NCBI GenBank assembly: GCA_003116975.1
Contig: BGKB01000146.1
Location: 62,001-126,000, forward strand
Origin: Aurantiochytrium sp. KH105
Lineage: Eukaryota; Sar; Bigyra; Thraustochytrida; Thraustochytriidae
DNA: 64,000 nt
Direction of reading: 5' to 3'
The translations under genes and the position numbers were made by a program. Every line of letters begins with the position of its first letter. Position 1 is the first letter of the stretch. Under the pieces are notes generated by a model. That model did not search any database. It was not told the origin of the DNA and saw only the letters and a list, made by a program, of their open reading frames with translations. Shown in pieces: positions 27,876-37,073 of the stretch.

Positions 27876-29774
27876 ATGTCGGTCTCGCAGCGACGCGATG
27901 GGTACCGAATCAGCGCAAAATATGGGAGCGATGCCACCGATCTTCTGGAGAACTTTGAGCGAAGCGTCTGCAGTCCGTCCAACGGAGAGCATCGCAAACA
28001 TTTGTATGGACTCAAATTCAGCACTCGAACCTTTGTGGAGCAACTGATATCGGAGTTCGCCTACAGCATTTTGGGAATCGCCTCGGTGCCCCTGCAAGTA
28101 GCCTTGCAAGGAACTCATGGCTCAATTTCGCAAGGTTTCATTCCCGGTCGCTTTGGCTCGGGTCAATGGAATCTGCCCAATTATATCTTTCAGCTCATCT
28201 TGACGTTGATGGTACAGTTCATCCTGCTCTGCATTCTTATGGACAAGTTTGTCTTTTCAAACATCGCGAATTCACAAAAAGGAGATCGTTTTGCAGACTT
28301 GTTTTATCCTACGTTTGACGTGAGCTATGTGCTCGTTTTGTACAGCGCTCGGAACGTGCTCGTGGCCATCAAATACAGCTTTGTTGATCGTGAGAAATTC
28401 AAAGAGATTCGTCGGCATGGGCGGACCTTTACATCATTTATCGGCGAGATGATCATTGCCTTTGCGCTCCGACCGGCACGATACATGCTTTACAACCAGC
28501 TCGAGGTCTCTTTCGTGCAGCATTCAGGCACTCAGGCTGTAAAGAGCTTTGTCATGGACCGAGATCTCGACAAGACGATGGTACGTGACCTCAACGACCA
28601 GCTTACGCGTGGCCGCTTGCTCCACGCCTGCACGATACGCGCTGCAAATTCAAACAAAATGGACGCTGAGGACCACACAGCAAGCTCTGCGACCGTCATG
28701 CCGATCGACAATTTGACGAGCTTCAAAACGAAAATGTCTGTGCTCGCAGACTCTCGTGACGTGCCATCCAAAGAGACTGCGCGGGAGAGCGAATATGATT
28801 GCCGTCGCGTCTCGGTGCGTGCCCTGCTGTTTGACCACATAATCAGAGTCTACCGGGGTGCGCATGCTGGGTTTAGCACTTTTGGCATGGGGCTCAAAGG
28901 CGCCATTTTCCTCATGCTGTGCCTTGAATGCTTGAGCGCATATAGTCGTCTGCAAAAGCGCGAAAGGACGTACTGGTGGCACCTTCCCGCCTGTCTATGC
29001 GTTGGGATCTTGCGCACGGTTCTGGTGACCAACATAAACTTTTTCATGCTGGCCGCTCAGCGACACTTTATGCGCGTAAAGATGCTGCTGGAAGCCCATC
29101 GGAGTATGCTGATCGGGCACACCAACTATTGCAGGGAACAGGACATGGACGACGCCCCGAGGCTAGAGATTTTGCATGTCCCCAACTTGCATGCCTGGTT
29201 TCATAGTTTTGCGATTATGCGCGAATTTGGATTTGTCTTCACGGTGCGCTTCAATGCGTGCGTACTTCTGTTTCTCATGTGCACGACCTTGCAGCTCTTC
29301 GTGGCTCTGATTGAGCTCATGTTTAGCACGGACGCCGTGGGCTGGGAGTACTACATGCCCTGTTTCTTTGCCACAAGTTTGCTCGTCGTGAGCGTATTGC
29401 GCACGCTCCTTTGTGCGTCTCGCGTGAATCGTTTGCATCTTATCGATTATCCGCGCATGCTCCTGAGCCTGCAGGCACGCGTTCGCGAGCATCAATGGTG
29501 CATGCGCGCGTCTGTTGACGGCGAGACGACGGGTCCGGTGCCTGCGGAGCTGAGCCAACTCTTTAAGACGCTGGGCTCGCGCGAGCGTGTGAGCGCATAT
29601 TTGGATCTTGTCGTGGACACATTGCGTCTTGCCGACACGAAGATTGCTTCGGTGCCGCCGATTTCCATGCTCGGTCAGACGATCACAACTCGCGTCATCA
29701 AGTCTGCTGTTCTCGCGGCGGGGACGACGACCGTCATTTTGTGGAAAGCCACTACGTCGAACATGAGTTTGTAG
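27876..29774 (+). CDS. Unrecognised multi-pass membrane protein
   Basis: A 632-residue protein starting at the first in-frame ATG (GAAAATG). Hydrophobic segments lie near residues 104-122, 146-165, 339-356, 370-392, 455-482 and 495-513. A hydrophilic loop of roughly 110 residues (about 220-330, with Ser/Thr and acidic residues) splits the protein into two membrane blocks. Motifs include a Trp-flanked RTYWWHLPACLC segment and a conserved-looking HxxNLHAWFHSF stretch. There is no signal peptide. I cannot assign a family. It shares a promoter region with the CatSper-like channel, which suggests but does not show a functional link. Confidence 0.75.
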   Translation: MSVSQRRDGYRISAKYGSDATDLLENFERSVCSPSNGEHRKHLYGLKFSTRTFVEQLISEFAYSILGIASVPLQVALQGTHGSISQGFIPGRFGSGQWNLPNYIFQLILTLMVQFILLCILMDKFVFSNIANSQKGDRFADLFYPTFDVSYVLVLYSARNVLVAIKYSFVDREKFKEIRRHGRTFTSFIGEMIIAFALRPARYMLYNQLEVSFVQHSGTQAVKSFVMDRDLDKTMVRDLNDQLTRGRLLHACTIRAANSNKMDAEDHTASSATVMPIDNLTSFKTKMSVLADSRDVPSKETARESEYDCRRVSVRALLFDHIIRVYRGAHAGFSTFGMGLKGAIFLMLCLECLSAYSRLQKRERTYWWHLPACLCVGILRTVLVTNINFFMLAAQRHFMRVKMLLEAHRSMLIGHTNYCREQDMDDAPRLEILHVPNLHAWFHSFAIMREFGFVFTVRFNACVLLFLMCTTLQLFVALIELMFSTDAVGWEYYMPCFFATSLLVVSVLRTLLCASRVNRLHLIDYPRMLLSLQARVREHQWCMRASVDGETTGPVPAELSQLFKTLGSRERVSAYLDLVVDTLRLADTKIASVPPISMLGQTITTRVIKSAVLAAGTTTVILWKATTSNMSL

Positions 29775-31019
29775 TATATATTTCTTTCGTTTCTTCGTCC
29801 TCGCTCTCTTTTTTGTTTGACGGAGAACCCGCTCCGTTGTTAGCGCTCCAAGTTCGCCCGTGCCTGCTCTTTTGCATCTGCAAACGCTCTGATGCAACCC
29901 AAAATCCGGCCCGCTGCCGCGCCGCCAGCGCAGGAAGGCCGTCTCGCGCCGAACCCCCGCGACCGGTGCGGCCGTCCGTAGCCTCAAGATACGCCTTGTT
30001 TTCTGCTGCGCACTGCTCACCCGTGCCCGGCTCGCCTCGTGGCTGCCGCCATGGCGGGCGATCGGCAGCTGCAGCTGCCAGCCAGGTCCAGCCCCTCTCG
30101 CTGCCGCTGCCCTCCCGCGCTCGCTTTCCGCACCGTTGCCCGACGTTGCGCGATCATGATGAGCCCTCCTGCGGCGACAAACGGAGCGGCGGCAGCAGCA
30201 CTGCAGTAGCAGCGGCAGCGGACGAAGGATCGACGCGAGCGCGACCATGATGCGCCTGCGCCTGCGACACGCAGACGGACGCCTCGTCATCGACCATTCT
30301 GCGACGTCGATGCGATCGCTGGATCGTCGCCCTGCTGCGGGCACTGTGTAATGGGTATCGCGCGATGCAACGAAGCCGAGTGAGGAGAGAGCATCATCAT
30401 CGCGCTCCTCGTCCCCGTCCTCGCCGTCGACCATGGCATGCATCATTGGAGATGTTGGGTCGATACGATTCCCGGATGCCGTCGTAGCTTGCCAGCCTTT
30501 GCGCACGCGGAGGTTCACCGCGACGTGCGCGCCGAGCGGCGACAACGGACACGGAAGGAAGGCAGCCGCCCGCGGCAGCGGTGCATTTGCTGCATTCGCT
30601 GCTGCTGCTGCTGCTGCTGCTGCAGGTATCTATCTATCTAGCGAGCTCGTCTCCGGCGAGGCTTCCAAGACGCTGTCGCGCAAGCAGGGCAGGTGCGGCT
30701 TTTGGCAGGTCGCCGAGGTTGGCTGTTGTTTCTTCCTTGCTGCTGCTGCTGTTGGCGCCCGCGATCACGATCGACGACGAGGACTTCTTCGTCATCTTGC
30801 GGCGGCCGCCGGACCGCTCGCTGCCGCCTCGAGCGAGCGGCGACGTCGTGCGCGTCGCGTCGCGCCTGCCGAGGGCGCGAGAGGGGCAGGCAGCGAGCGG
30901 AGGAGGAGGAGGAGAAGGAGCGTCCCGACGGAGGCGAGGCGGGCGAGGCCTCTGACCGAGCCGCGGGGCTCGGCTCGGCTCGGCTCGGCTCGGCTCCGAA
31001 TGGAGGAGAGCGCGGCACC

Positions 31020-31063
<44 letters not shown>

Positions 31064-32031
31064 GCTAGGCTCGAGCTCGCTTGGACGCCTGGAGCTCGCT
31101 GCCTGGATGGACGGATGGATGGGTGATGGATGGATACGCCCGGTTTTTGAAACCTCACCTCATCCCATCCCATCTCCCGACCCGTCCCATCCCCGCCGCC
31201 CCGCGCGAGCGCCGCCGCGGCCGCGGAGGCGCGCTCGCCCGCTGCGCGCCGGCCGCGCCTCGCCTTGCCGGCGCCGCGGCCCTCGGCGCGCGGCCTCGGC
31301 TCGGGCGGTGCGCCTGCCGCTTGCGTCGCTGGCGGCGGCGGGCGAGCGGCCTCGCGTCATCCGGCCACGCCATGCCATGCGCGCCCGACGCAAGCGAGCG
31401 CCGCCCGCTCGAGCCCCCCTCCCTCCCTCCCGCCGAAGCCGCGCGCCCTCCCGCCGAGCCGCGCGAGCCCAGCCCGGGCAGCGCAGCGCAGAGCAGGGCA
31501 GAGCAGAGCAGACCGCGTCGGCCGCGGAGAAGCTGCTTTGCTCGCTCCGCGTGCGCGCGTCGCTCTCCTCTGAGCGAGGCGAGGCGAGGCGGGACGGCCA
31601 AGCCGAGGAGAGCGAGGAGAGAGAAAGATAGCGAGGGAGGGGCTCGAGCCTAACGAACGAACCGGCGCCGAGAGCGCAGACCCGCTTGGAGAGCGAGGAG
31701 GAGAGCGACAAGACGCGCCGCGGCGGCGCCATGCTCTGAGCGCCCCGCGCGGGCGAAGAGCGAGAGCGGCAGGCGGGCGGGCGGGCGGGCGGGCGGACGG
31801 CGGCAGGTGCTGCTCGCCGGAGAGAGATATCTTGAAGGGCTGGGGGCGGCGGGGCTGATCGATTGGCGGGTTCTTGGACGAAGAGGAGGACGAGGAGGAC
31901 GACCAGGGCCGCCAAAATTTCGCGACAAGAGCAGCAGGGCGCGGAGAGCAGCGGCAGGGGCGTGGTCCTGCACGTGCTGCTGGGCCTGGTGGCCAGCTTC
32001 GTGCTCCTGGGCCTGCAGCGGATCGCCGCGG
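29775..32031. promoter_or_regulatory. Long GC-rich region upstream of the bZIP gene
   Basis: No convincing gene is seen in these 2.26 kb despite long open frames on both strands, which encode Arg/Ala/Ser-rich low complexity. Repeats are a CTG array (30599-30624), TATC units (30626-30645), GGCTC units (about 30966-31000), an ACGC array (31021-31062), GGAT-like units (about 31096-31135) and GGGC units (about 31770-31798). From about 31836 to 32066 a frame without ATG encodes a hydrophobic helix and ends at a GTGAGT; see findings. Confidence 0.45.
30599..31135. repeat. Cluster of microsatellites upstream of the bZIP gene
   Basis: CTG, TATC, GGCTC, ACGC and GGAT arrays occur one after another within about 540 bp. 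The ACGC array (31021-31062) is the most regular, with about ten units. Confidence 0.8.
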
Positions 32032-32143
32032 ATGGCTGGGAGGCCCCTGCGCAGAGAGAGCAGTGAGTACTACTACCGCCGCGATTCTGAGAGCGGCTGG
32101 CTCGACGCGCGCGCGCTCGCGGGCCTCGGCCTCGGCCTGCCGC

Positions 32144-32176
<33 letters not shown>

Positions 32177-33546
32177 TGACAACGCGCGCAGAGACCGACA
32201 AAATCGTAGCCGACATCGATGCGAGCCCCGTGCCCGCCTCCCGCGCGCGAAGCCAGGGAGCGGGCACAGCGCCCACGGGAGGAGGCGCCACGGGCGCCGA
32301 GACGGCCGACTGCTCGTACAACCGCCGCAAACTACAAAACAGCCAAGCCGCGCGACGGTTCCGCGCAAAGAGGAAGGAGGAGCTCAAGCGTATGCGCGAA
32401 GAGATCGCCACGCTGAAAAGGGAAAACGGGGAGGCCCAACGCCTGCTTACGGAGGTACGCAAATTCTGCCATGCAAAGGACGTCGGCTTGCGCGACTTTC
32501 CTGCGCTCCATGACATTGACTGTTTGCTTGCGGCATGGGAGGAAGAGGATCGCAATCAGTCGGATAACGATGCATCGTCAAGTCGATCTGTTGACGGACC
32601 TGCGTACCAATCGCAATCCGTCGATATGACTTCGGCGCTGCATCATCAACTACAAGCATCGGGCCCGCAGCCGCCGGTTCCCCCAAACGCAGCTGTGCAT
32701 GGCCCGGGGATGCCCTCGAGCCTCGCGCTATCGCAGCAACAAGCATCATCGCCTCTTCTCGCAGCCTCTTCGAGCGGAATGCAGGCAATACGACACCCAC
32801 AGCAACAGCAACAGCAACAGCAAGCGCAATCCAACAACGCCTTTGGCGACGTGCAGAGTCTTCAGCAACGACCAGGTACTTCATCGGGCTCTTTAACGGC
32901 GGCAGCAGCTGCAGCGGCGGCGGCGTCTGAAGCTGGACGAGGCGGATCCAATCACAATCACAATCACAACCATACTGCTGCAGTGGCTGCGGCGGCTGCT
33001 GCCATGAATCAGAGAGAAAATGGCATGGGCAGTGGTCGCGGTGTCGAGCGCACAGGGTCCGCAACGAACGGTGATGCTCCGGGTCCAGGCCACGCTTCGG
33101 GCAACAACAACAACAACAACAAGACATTCGTTCCGCCTCAAAGCATGAAGTCTCCACTCGTGCTGAGCCCCTCGAACGTGCCGGTCGGGGCCAGCGCGCC
33201 AACGAACTCGCCTGTACTCGCGGCTTCGACAGGCCTAACAGCGCCAGCGCACGCCCCCTCGCCGCTGCAGGGGCCCTCCGGGCTTCCTCCGGGGCAGTCT
33301 CAGGCGCTTTTTGATCTCTTTAATCTGCAAGCCGGGGGCCATGATGCTGCGGCCTATCCGATGGCGTCCTCTTTGCTCAAGCAGATGGCTGGGCCCGGCT
33401 CGAGCAGCATTACAAGGCTAGAGTCCAAGATTGCAGAGTTGGAACGGCGACTCATGGAGCGCATTGCCGAACTCCCTGAAAAATTCGGCGGCAGTAACGA
33501 CGCTGCCTCCAATAAGCGACAGCGGCGCGCCGCCACAAGCTCCTGA
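32032..33546 (+). CDS. bZIP transcription factor with poly-Gln tracts
   Basis: A 504-residue protein starting at the first in-frame ATG; this start has poor context and is uncertain. A Gln run lies near residues 36-47. The basic region YNRRKLQNSQAARRFRAKRK contains the bZIP signature N-x7-R starting at N103, followed by a short amphipathic zipper (LKRMREEIATLKRENGEAQRLL). It should bind DNA as a dimer in the nucleus. The middle is low complexity: Gln, Ala, His-Asn and Asn runs typical of activation regions. Near the C-terminus a second helix (LESKIAELERRLMERIAEL) may be another coiled coil, and the last residues are basic (NKRQRRAATSS). A decayed copy of this 3' end lies about 750 bp downstream. 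Confidence 0.85.
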
Positions 33547-33645
33547 CGACAGAGGGAGGCTATTGGAGGATGAGCGAGCTTGGTGCGCGTACACACAGTC
33601 TGGCGCCCTTTTGTGTCATATTTACGGTGGACTACCTACACATGT

Positions 33646-33895
33646 GCGAGTACTTTTGGGGTATTCGTCAGCGAGTACTTTTAGGGTATTCGTCAGCGAT
33701 TACTTTTTCGGTATTCGTCAGCGAGTACTTTTCTAGTATTCGTCAGCGAGTACTTTTCTAGTATTCATCAGCGAGTAATTTTCTAGTATTCGTCAGCGAG
33801 TACTTTTTAAGTATTCGTCAGCGAGTACTTTTTAAGTATTCGTCAGCGAGTACTTTTTAAGTATTCGTCAGCGAGTACTTTTCTAGTATTCGTCA
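33646..33895. repeat. 25-bp minisatellite
   Basis: Nine full 25-bp units start at 33661 and every 25 bp up to 33861, with partial units at each end (33646-33660 and 33886-33895). The first 18 bases, GTATTCGTCAGCGAGTAC, are almost constant, while the last seven fall into classes such as TTTTCTA and TTTTTAA. Three neighbouring units share TTTTTAA, which suggests recent local expansion. The array starts about 100 bp after the bZIP stop codon. Confidence 0.95.
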
Positions 33896-34114
33896 ACATT
33901 TAATTTCTGACTCCTGATTGTCTTCTCCTTCATTTGGCGCGTCTGCTCTTCACTGTCAGCCCAAATTGTATTTTGAAACGCAAAAATTAGAAAAGGCCGA
34001 TCGTGGCAAGATGAGAGTCAATTCGATGCACATTGCGTAGGTGCGACGAACATCATCCGAAAGATCCGGCTGGCAGCAAGGTGAAAGGAAAGAGATATAG
34101 AAATTTCGAGGTGA

Positions 34115-34335
34115 TTTCCAGGCTTGAAGTGCAGATGGGTGGACCAGGCCCAAGCAGGTGCGGCAGCTTGCCAAAGATTGCAGACTTAGAACGACGGTGT
34201 CTCATTGATGAAACCTCCGAAAAGCGTCAGGGACCCGCGAGAACAAGATTCTTTCCGCGATTACAGACTCGAAATGATTCGCGGCCGAAACGACGTCGTC
34301 TCCAACAAGCGTCATCGGCGCGCCATTCTAGGATC
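34115..34335 (+). pseudogene. Decayed duplicate of the bZIP gene 3' end
   Basis: The stretch resembles the last roughly 200 bp of the upstream bZIP gene. In one frame it reads QMGGPGPS...PKIADLERR, against QMAGPGSS...SKIAELERR in the gene. In another frame, after extra bases, it reads GRNDVVSNKRHRRAI against GSNDAASNKRQRRAA. At DNA level CTCCAACAAGCG...CGGCGCGCC matches CTCCAATAAGCG...CGGCGCGCC. The frame change and missing upstream domain mean it cannot make the protein. Confidence 0.75.
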
Positions 34336-34607
34336 TCCTTTTACGATTACAGACTTGGTATTGCGGGGTCTCTTTGGCACAGTCTTACGTCATATTTTCG
34401 GCGAGAGCGAATAGACCGACCACTTTTCCTTTTTCTTCTGAAAACGAAGTCTCCAAGCCGCCAGATCTCCAAGCTGACTGACTGCGGAGTTTTCTTTTTT
34501 CTTTCCCATTTTCCTCTCCAAATCATCGAACATCAAGATCACGACCAAGTCATTGATTGCTCTATAGTGCCATCGTGTCAAAGTTCATCTACGTTTTTTA
34601 TTCCCTT

Positions 34608-35591
34608 CTAGAAGAAAGCGACGCGCCATGGCACAGAAAGATTAAAGAGCGGACGCTCGAAAACGACGTCAACCTGGACCTTGTCGAGGCCCGTCTCCGG
34701 GTCCTCGGACAAGACGCGACCCGTCGCGCCAAGCGTGCCGTTCTCGCAGAGCGCATACGTGGGTGAGATGAGAAAGTTACTTGGCCGGTCCCAGCGCGTC
34801 TGCTTGGTGACGGTGTTGTAATAGTACTCGCCCTTTTCGTCAAAGGCAACAGCCCAGCGCGCGGGCTCGCGCGTCGTGTTGGGACGATCGGTCCTTCGCC
34901 GCTGGGCCGCAGTAAATTGGTTCATCTTCTTGGGACGGGGAACGCCACGGCGCGATGAGCCGCCGGTAGCCCGAGACAGCTCCGACGAGGACACGCGGCG
35001 GTTCTCGGTAACGTAGCGCACGGTATACTGCGCAAAGACAAGGTCGCGAACCTGCTGATGCATGCTGACGGTGCGCGCCTGAAGGAGCTCTGGGGGTTCG
35101 AGGAAGCTAACGATGCGAGAGAGTCTACTGGAGTCTACGAGAGAATCATAGTCCATGTTGCGCTGCAGACGCTCCTGCATGAACTCGGTGGCGACGTCGC
35201 GCATGTCAACAAAGGCGCCCGTGGCCAGCGCGGCGTTGAACTCCTGGAAAACGAGCTGCGTCTCCGCGATAAAGGCCTGCTCCGTGTAGTCCTTGACGCT
35301 GCGCGTCACCAGGCTCTTGGCCCGGAACGACTTGGTCATGCTACCGAACTGAAAGCGCTTCTGGGCGCGACCACCGCGGCTCATCAGAGAGAGCTCCTCG
35401 TTTCCCTCGCGAACCTCGGGCTGGTACCTGTCCATGAGGATCTCCGTGCATCGCATTTTCCGCACCTGCGCCACGGTCGGCTGCTGGCCGGGCAGGTTCG
35501 TCGTCGTCGAGAGCACGCGCCGCGCGCCGCCCGGGCCCAGGCCCAAGGCGCCCGCGCTCCGCGCCACTGCCTGCCGCAGGTGCTGCTGCAT
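34608..35591 (-). CDS. MRPL45: Mitochondrial ribosomal large-subunit protein mL45 (Tim44-like) with a WW domain
   Basis: A 327-residue protein starting at the only ATG that precedes the conserved part (35591). The N-terminus MQQHLRQAVARSAGALGLG is a good mitochondrial targeting peptide. A Tim44/mL45-like fold follows: a helical part near 95-145, then VSFLEPPELLQARTVSMHQQ, comparable to the SLEPSHVVQVRCSSM region of human MRPL45, and a C-terminal strand VDVVFERPLFNLSVPWRVAF matching its VVFEKQLTN...SWRM end. Between them sits a WW domain, W246...FDEKGEYYYN...TRWDRP with W267 and P270. The protein should sit at the exit side of the mitochondrial ribosome. The WW insertion is unusual to my knowledge. 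The main alternative is a Tim44-domain protein of other function. Confidence 0.75.
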   Translation of the reverse strand: MQQHLRQAVARSAGALGLGPGGARRVLSTTTNLPGQQPTVAQVRKMRCTEILMDRYQPEVREGNEELSLMSRGGRAQKRFQFGSMTKSFRAKSLVTRSVKDYTEQAFIAETQLVFQEFNAALATGAFVDMRDVATEFMQERLQRNMDYDSLVDSSRLSRIVSFLEPPELLQARTVSMHQQVRDLVFAQYTVRYVTENRRVSSSELSRATGGSSRRGVPRPKKMNQFTAAQRRRTDRPNTTREPARWAVAFDEKGEYYYNTVTKQTRWDRPSNFLISPTYALCENGTLGATGRVLSEDPETGLDKVQVDVVFERPLFNLSVPWRVAFF

Positions 35592-36751
35592 GATGGCGTC
35601 CGCGATCACCGTCGCCTCCGGCCGCACGCGCGCGCGCACGAACGCGCACGCGTCAACACGCGCGCTGGGAGCTCGTCCCCGCCCTCCGCCGCCGCCGCCG
35701 CCGCGCCCGCTGCCGCCGCGAGGACTCGGAGAAGTCGCTCTGGATGGCGCAGCTCGCCTTCTCCTCCTTTTCTACTACCACTACATGCGTGTACTTCGGT
35801 AGTATACTGTGTAAATAAGAAAGAAAGCAGCAGCGCTCCTCGCCTTTGTCTATTCGTTCGCTGCGACAAACTACGAGCGTCTTTCCATGCCGGCTGCAGA
35901 TGCGACGCGACATCCAACACAGGGCCACGCGAGCTCGCTGCGACAGGCCCTCGCGCGAATTTGAGGCGACAGGCCCTCGCGCGGACTTGAGGCGACAGGC
36001 AGCGACTTCGATGCGCGCCGCGAGGATTGACTTTGCAAATCGTGGTCGAAGTCGCGGTCGAGCGCGACAGACAGACAGACAGACAGACAGTGCGAGCTAG
36101 CTAGCTCATGTCAATACAACAGCCAGAACGGAGCGGCGCGGCAAGTGCACTTTCCCCGCATACTCCACTTGCAGCCGCGCCCGCCAAGTGCACTTTGCCC
36201 TGCCGCAAGTCGACCTCGCACCCTCGCTCCCGAGGAGCGCTCTCGGGCCCTGGGTCCGGGCCCTCCGCACCCCTCCCGCGGCCCCCGCCCAGCGCCACCG
36301 CGGCGCGCGCGGCAGCGCGCCCTCCCGCCGCCGCTCCCGCGCGCCCTCCCGCCACGCCGCCGCCCTCGCCATCATCCATCCCCCTCTCCCTCCCGCGGCG
36401 CCCGTGCCGCCACCTTGGCGCGCCCATGCGCTCGCGGGATTCCGCTGCTCGCCTCGCCTCGCCTCGCCTCGCCTCCGCCCGCCTCGCCTCCGCCCGCCTC
36501 GCCTCCGCCCGACGCGAGGCGAGGCGTCGCGCGGACCCGGCGCGCCGCGCTGCGTGGCGCTGCGCGGCCGCGGCGTGGCGCCGCGCGGCCGCGGTGGGCC
36601 GGGTGCGCCGCCGCGGTGGGCCGGGTGCGCGGCGTGGCGCTCGGAGGCAGCAGACCCGCATCGATCGCCGTGGCTGCGCTAGAGAGAAGGCGAGCGAGGC
36701 GGGCGAGCGAGGCGAGCAAGGCGGAGAAGACCGCGGCGGAGGAGCTGCGCG
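35592..36751. promoter_or_regulatory. Divergent upstream region of mL45 and the PDZ-START-GOLD gene
   Basis: There is no convincing gene. It contains a 26-bp direct repeat in two copies (about 35939-35990, unit beginning GCGACAGGCCCTCGCGCG), ACAG units (about 36066-36089), two copies of the palindrome AAGTGCACTT (36143-36152 and 36186-36195), and CCTCG/CCGCC-type GC-rich repeats from about 36450 to 36650. Long Arg/Ala/Pro-coding frames here are compositional artefacts. Confidence 0.5.
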
Positions 36752-37039
36752 ATGGCGGCCTTCGGCGAGGACTCGCTGTACGTTGGGCGCGGCGCCGCGA
36801 GGCGCGAGCGAGCGCGGGCTCGGGGGACGCGAGCGGCGGGAGCGGAGGGAGGGAGGGATGATGGATGATGATGGACGCATGGAGGGAGGGATGAGCTGTG
36901 CACGACGACCGCGCTGCGCCCGCGCGCGCTCGCGCGACGCGGAGGAGGCGGAGGCGCGGGCGCGGAGCGGGGCAGAGCGCGCGGGCGGGCAAGCCGCGCG
37001 GGCGGGCAAGGCGAGCGAGCGCGCGAGCCAGCAAGTTGC

Positions 37040-37073
<34 letters not shown>

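Larger units (their letters stand above)
33547..34607. other. Region between bZIP and mL45 genes: minisatellite plus bZIP relic
   Basis: Both flanking genes end here. The space holds a 25-bp minisatellite (33661-33895) and a decayed duplicate of the bZIP 3' end (about 34115-34335). The remainder is lower in GC and T-rich. A frame of 192 codons from 34033 is an artefact of the relic. Confidence 0.6.

Noticed and set aside
29163-31770. Long Arg/Ala/Pro-rich frames on both strands
   Set aside because: High GC leaves few stops in any frame. The translations are low complexity and frames on both strands are equally open, so they are shadows of base composition.
34033-34611. A 192-codon ORF as an independent gene
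   Set aside because: Its recognisable part is a frameshifted copy of the bZIP 3' end. The rest is AT-rich intergenic sequence.
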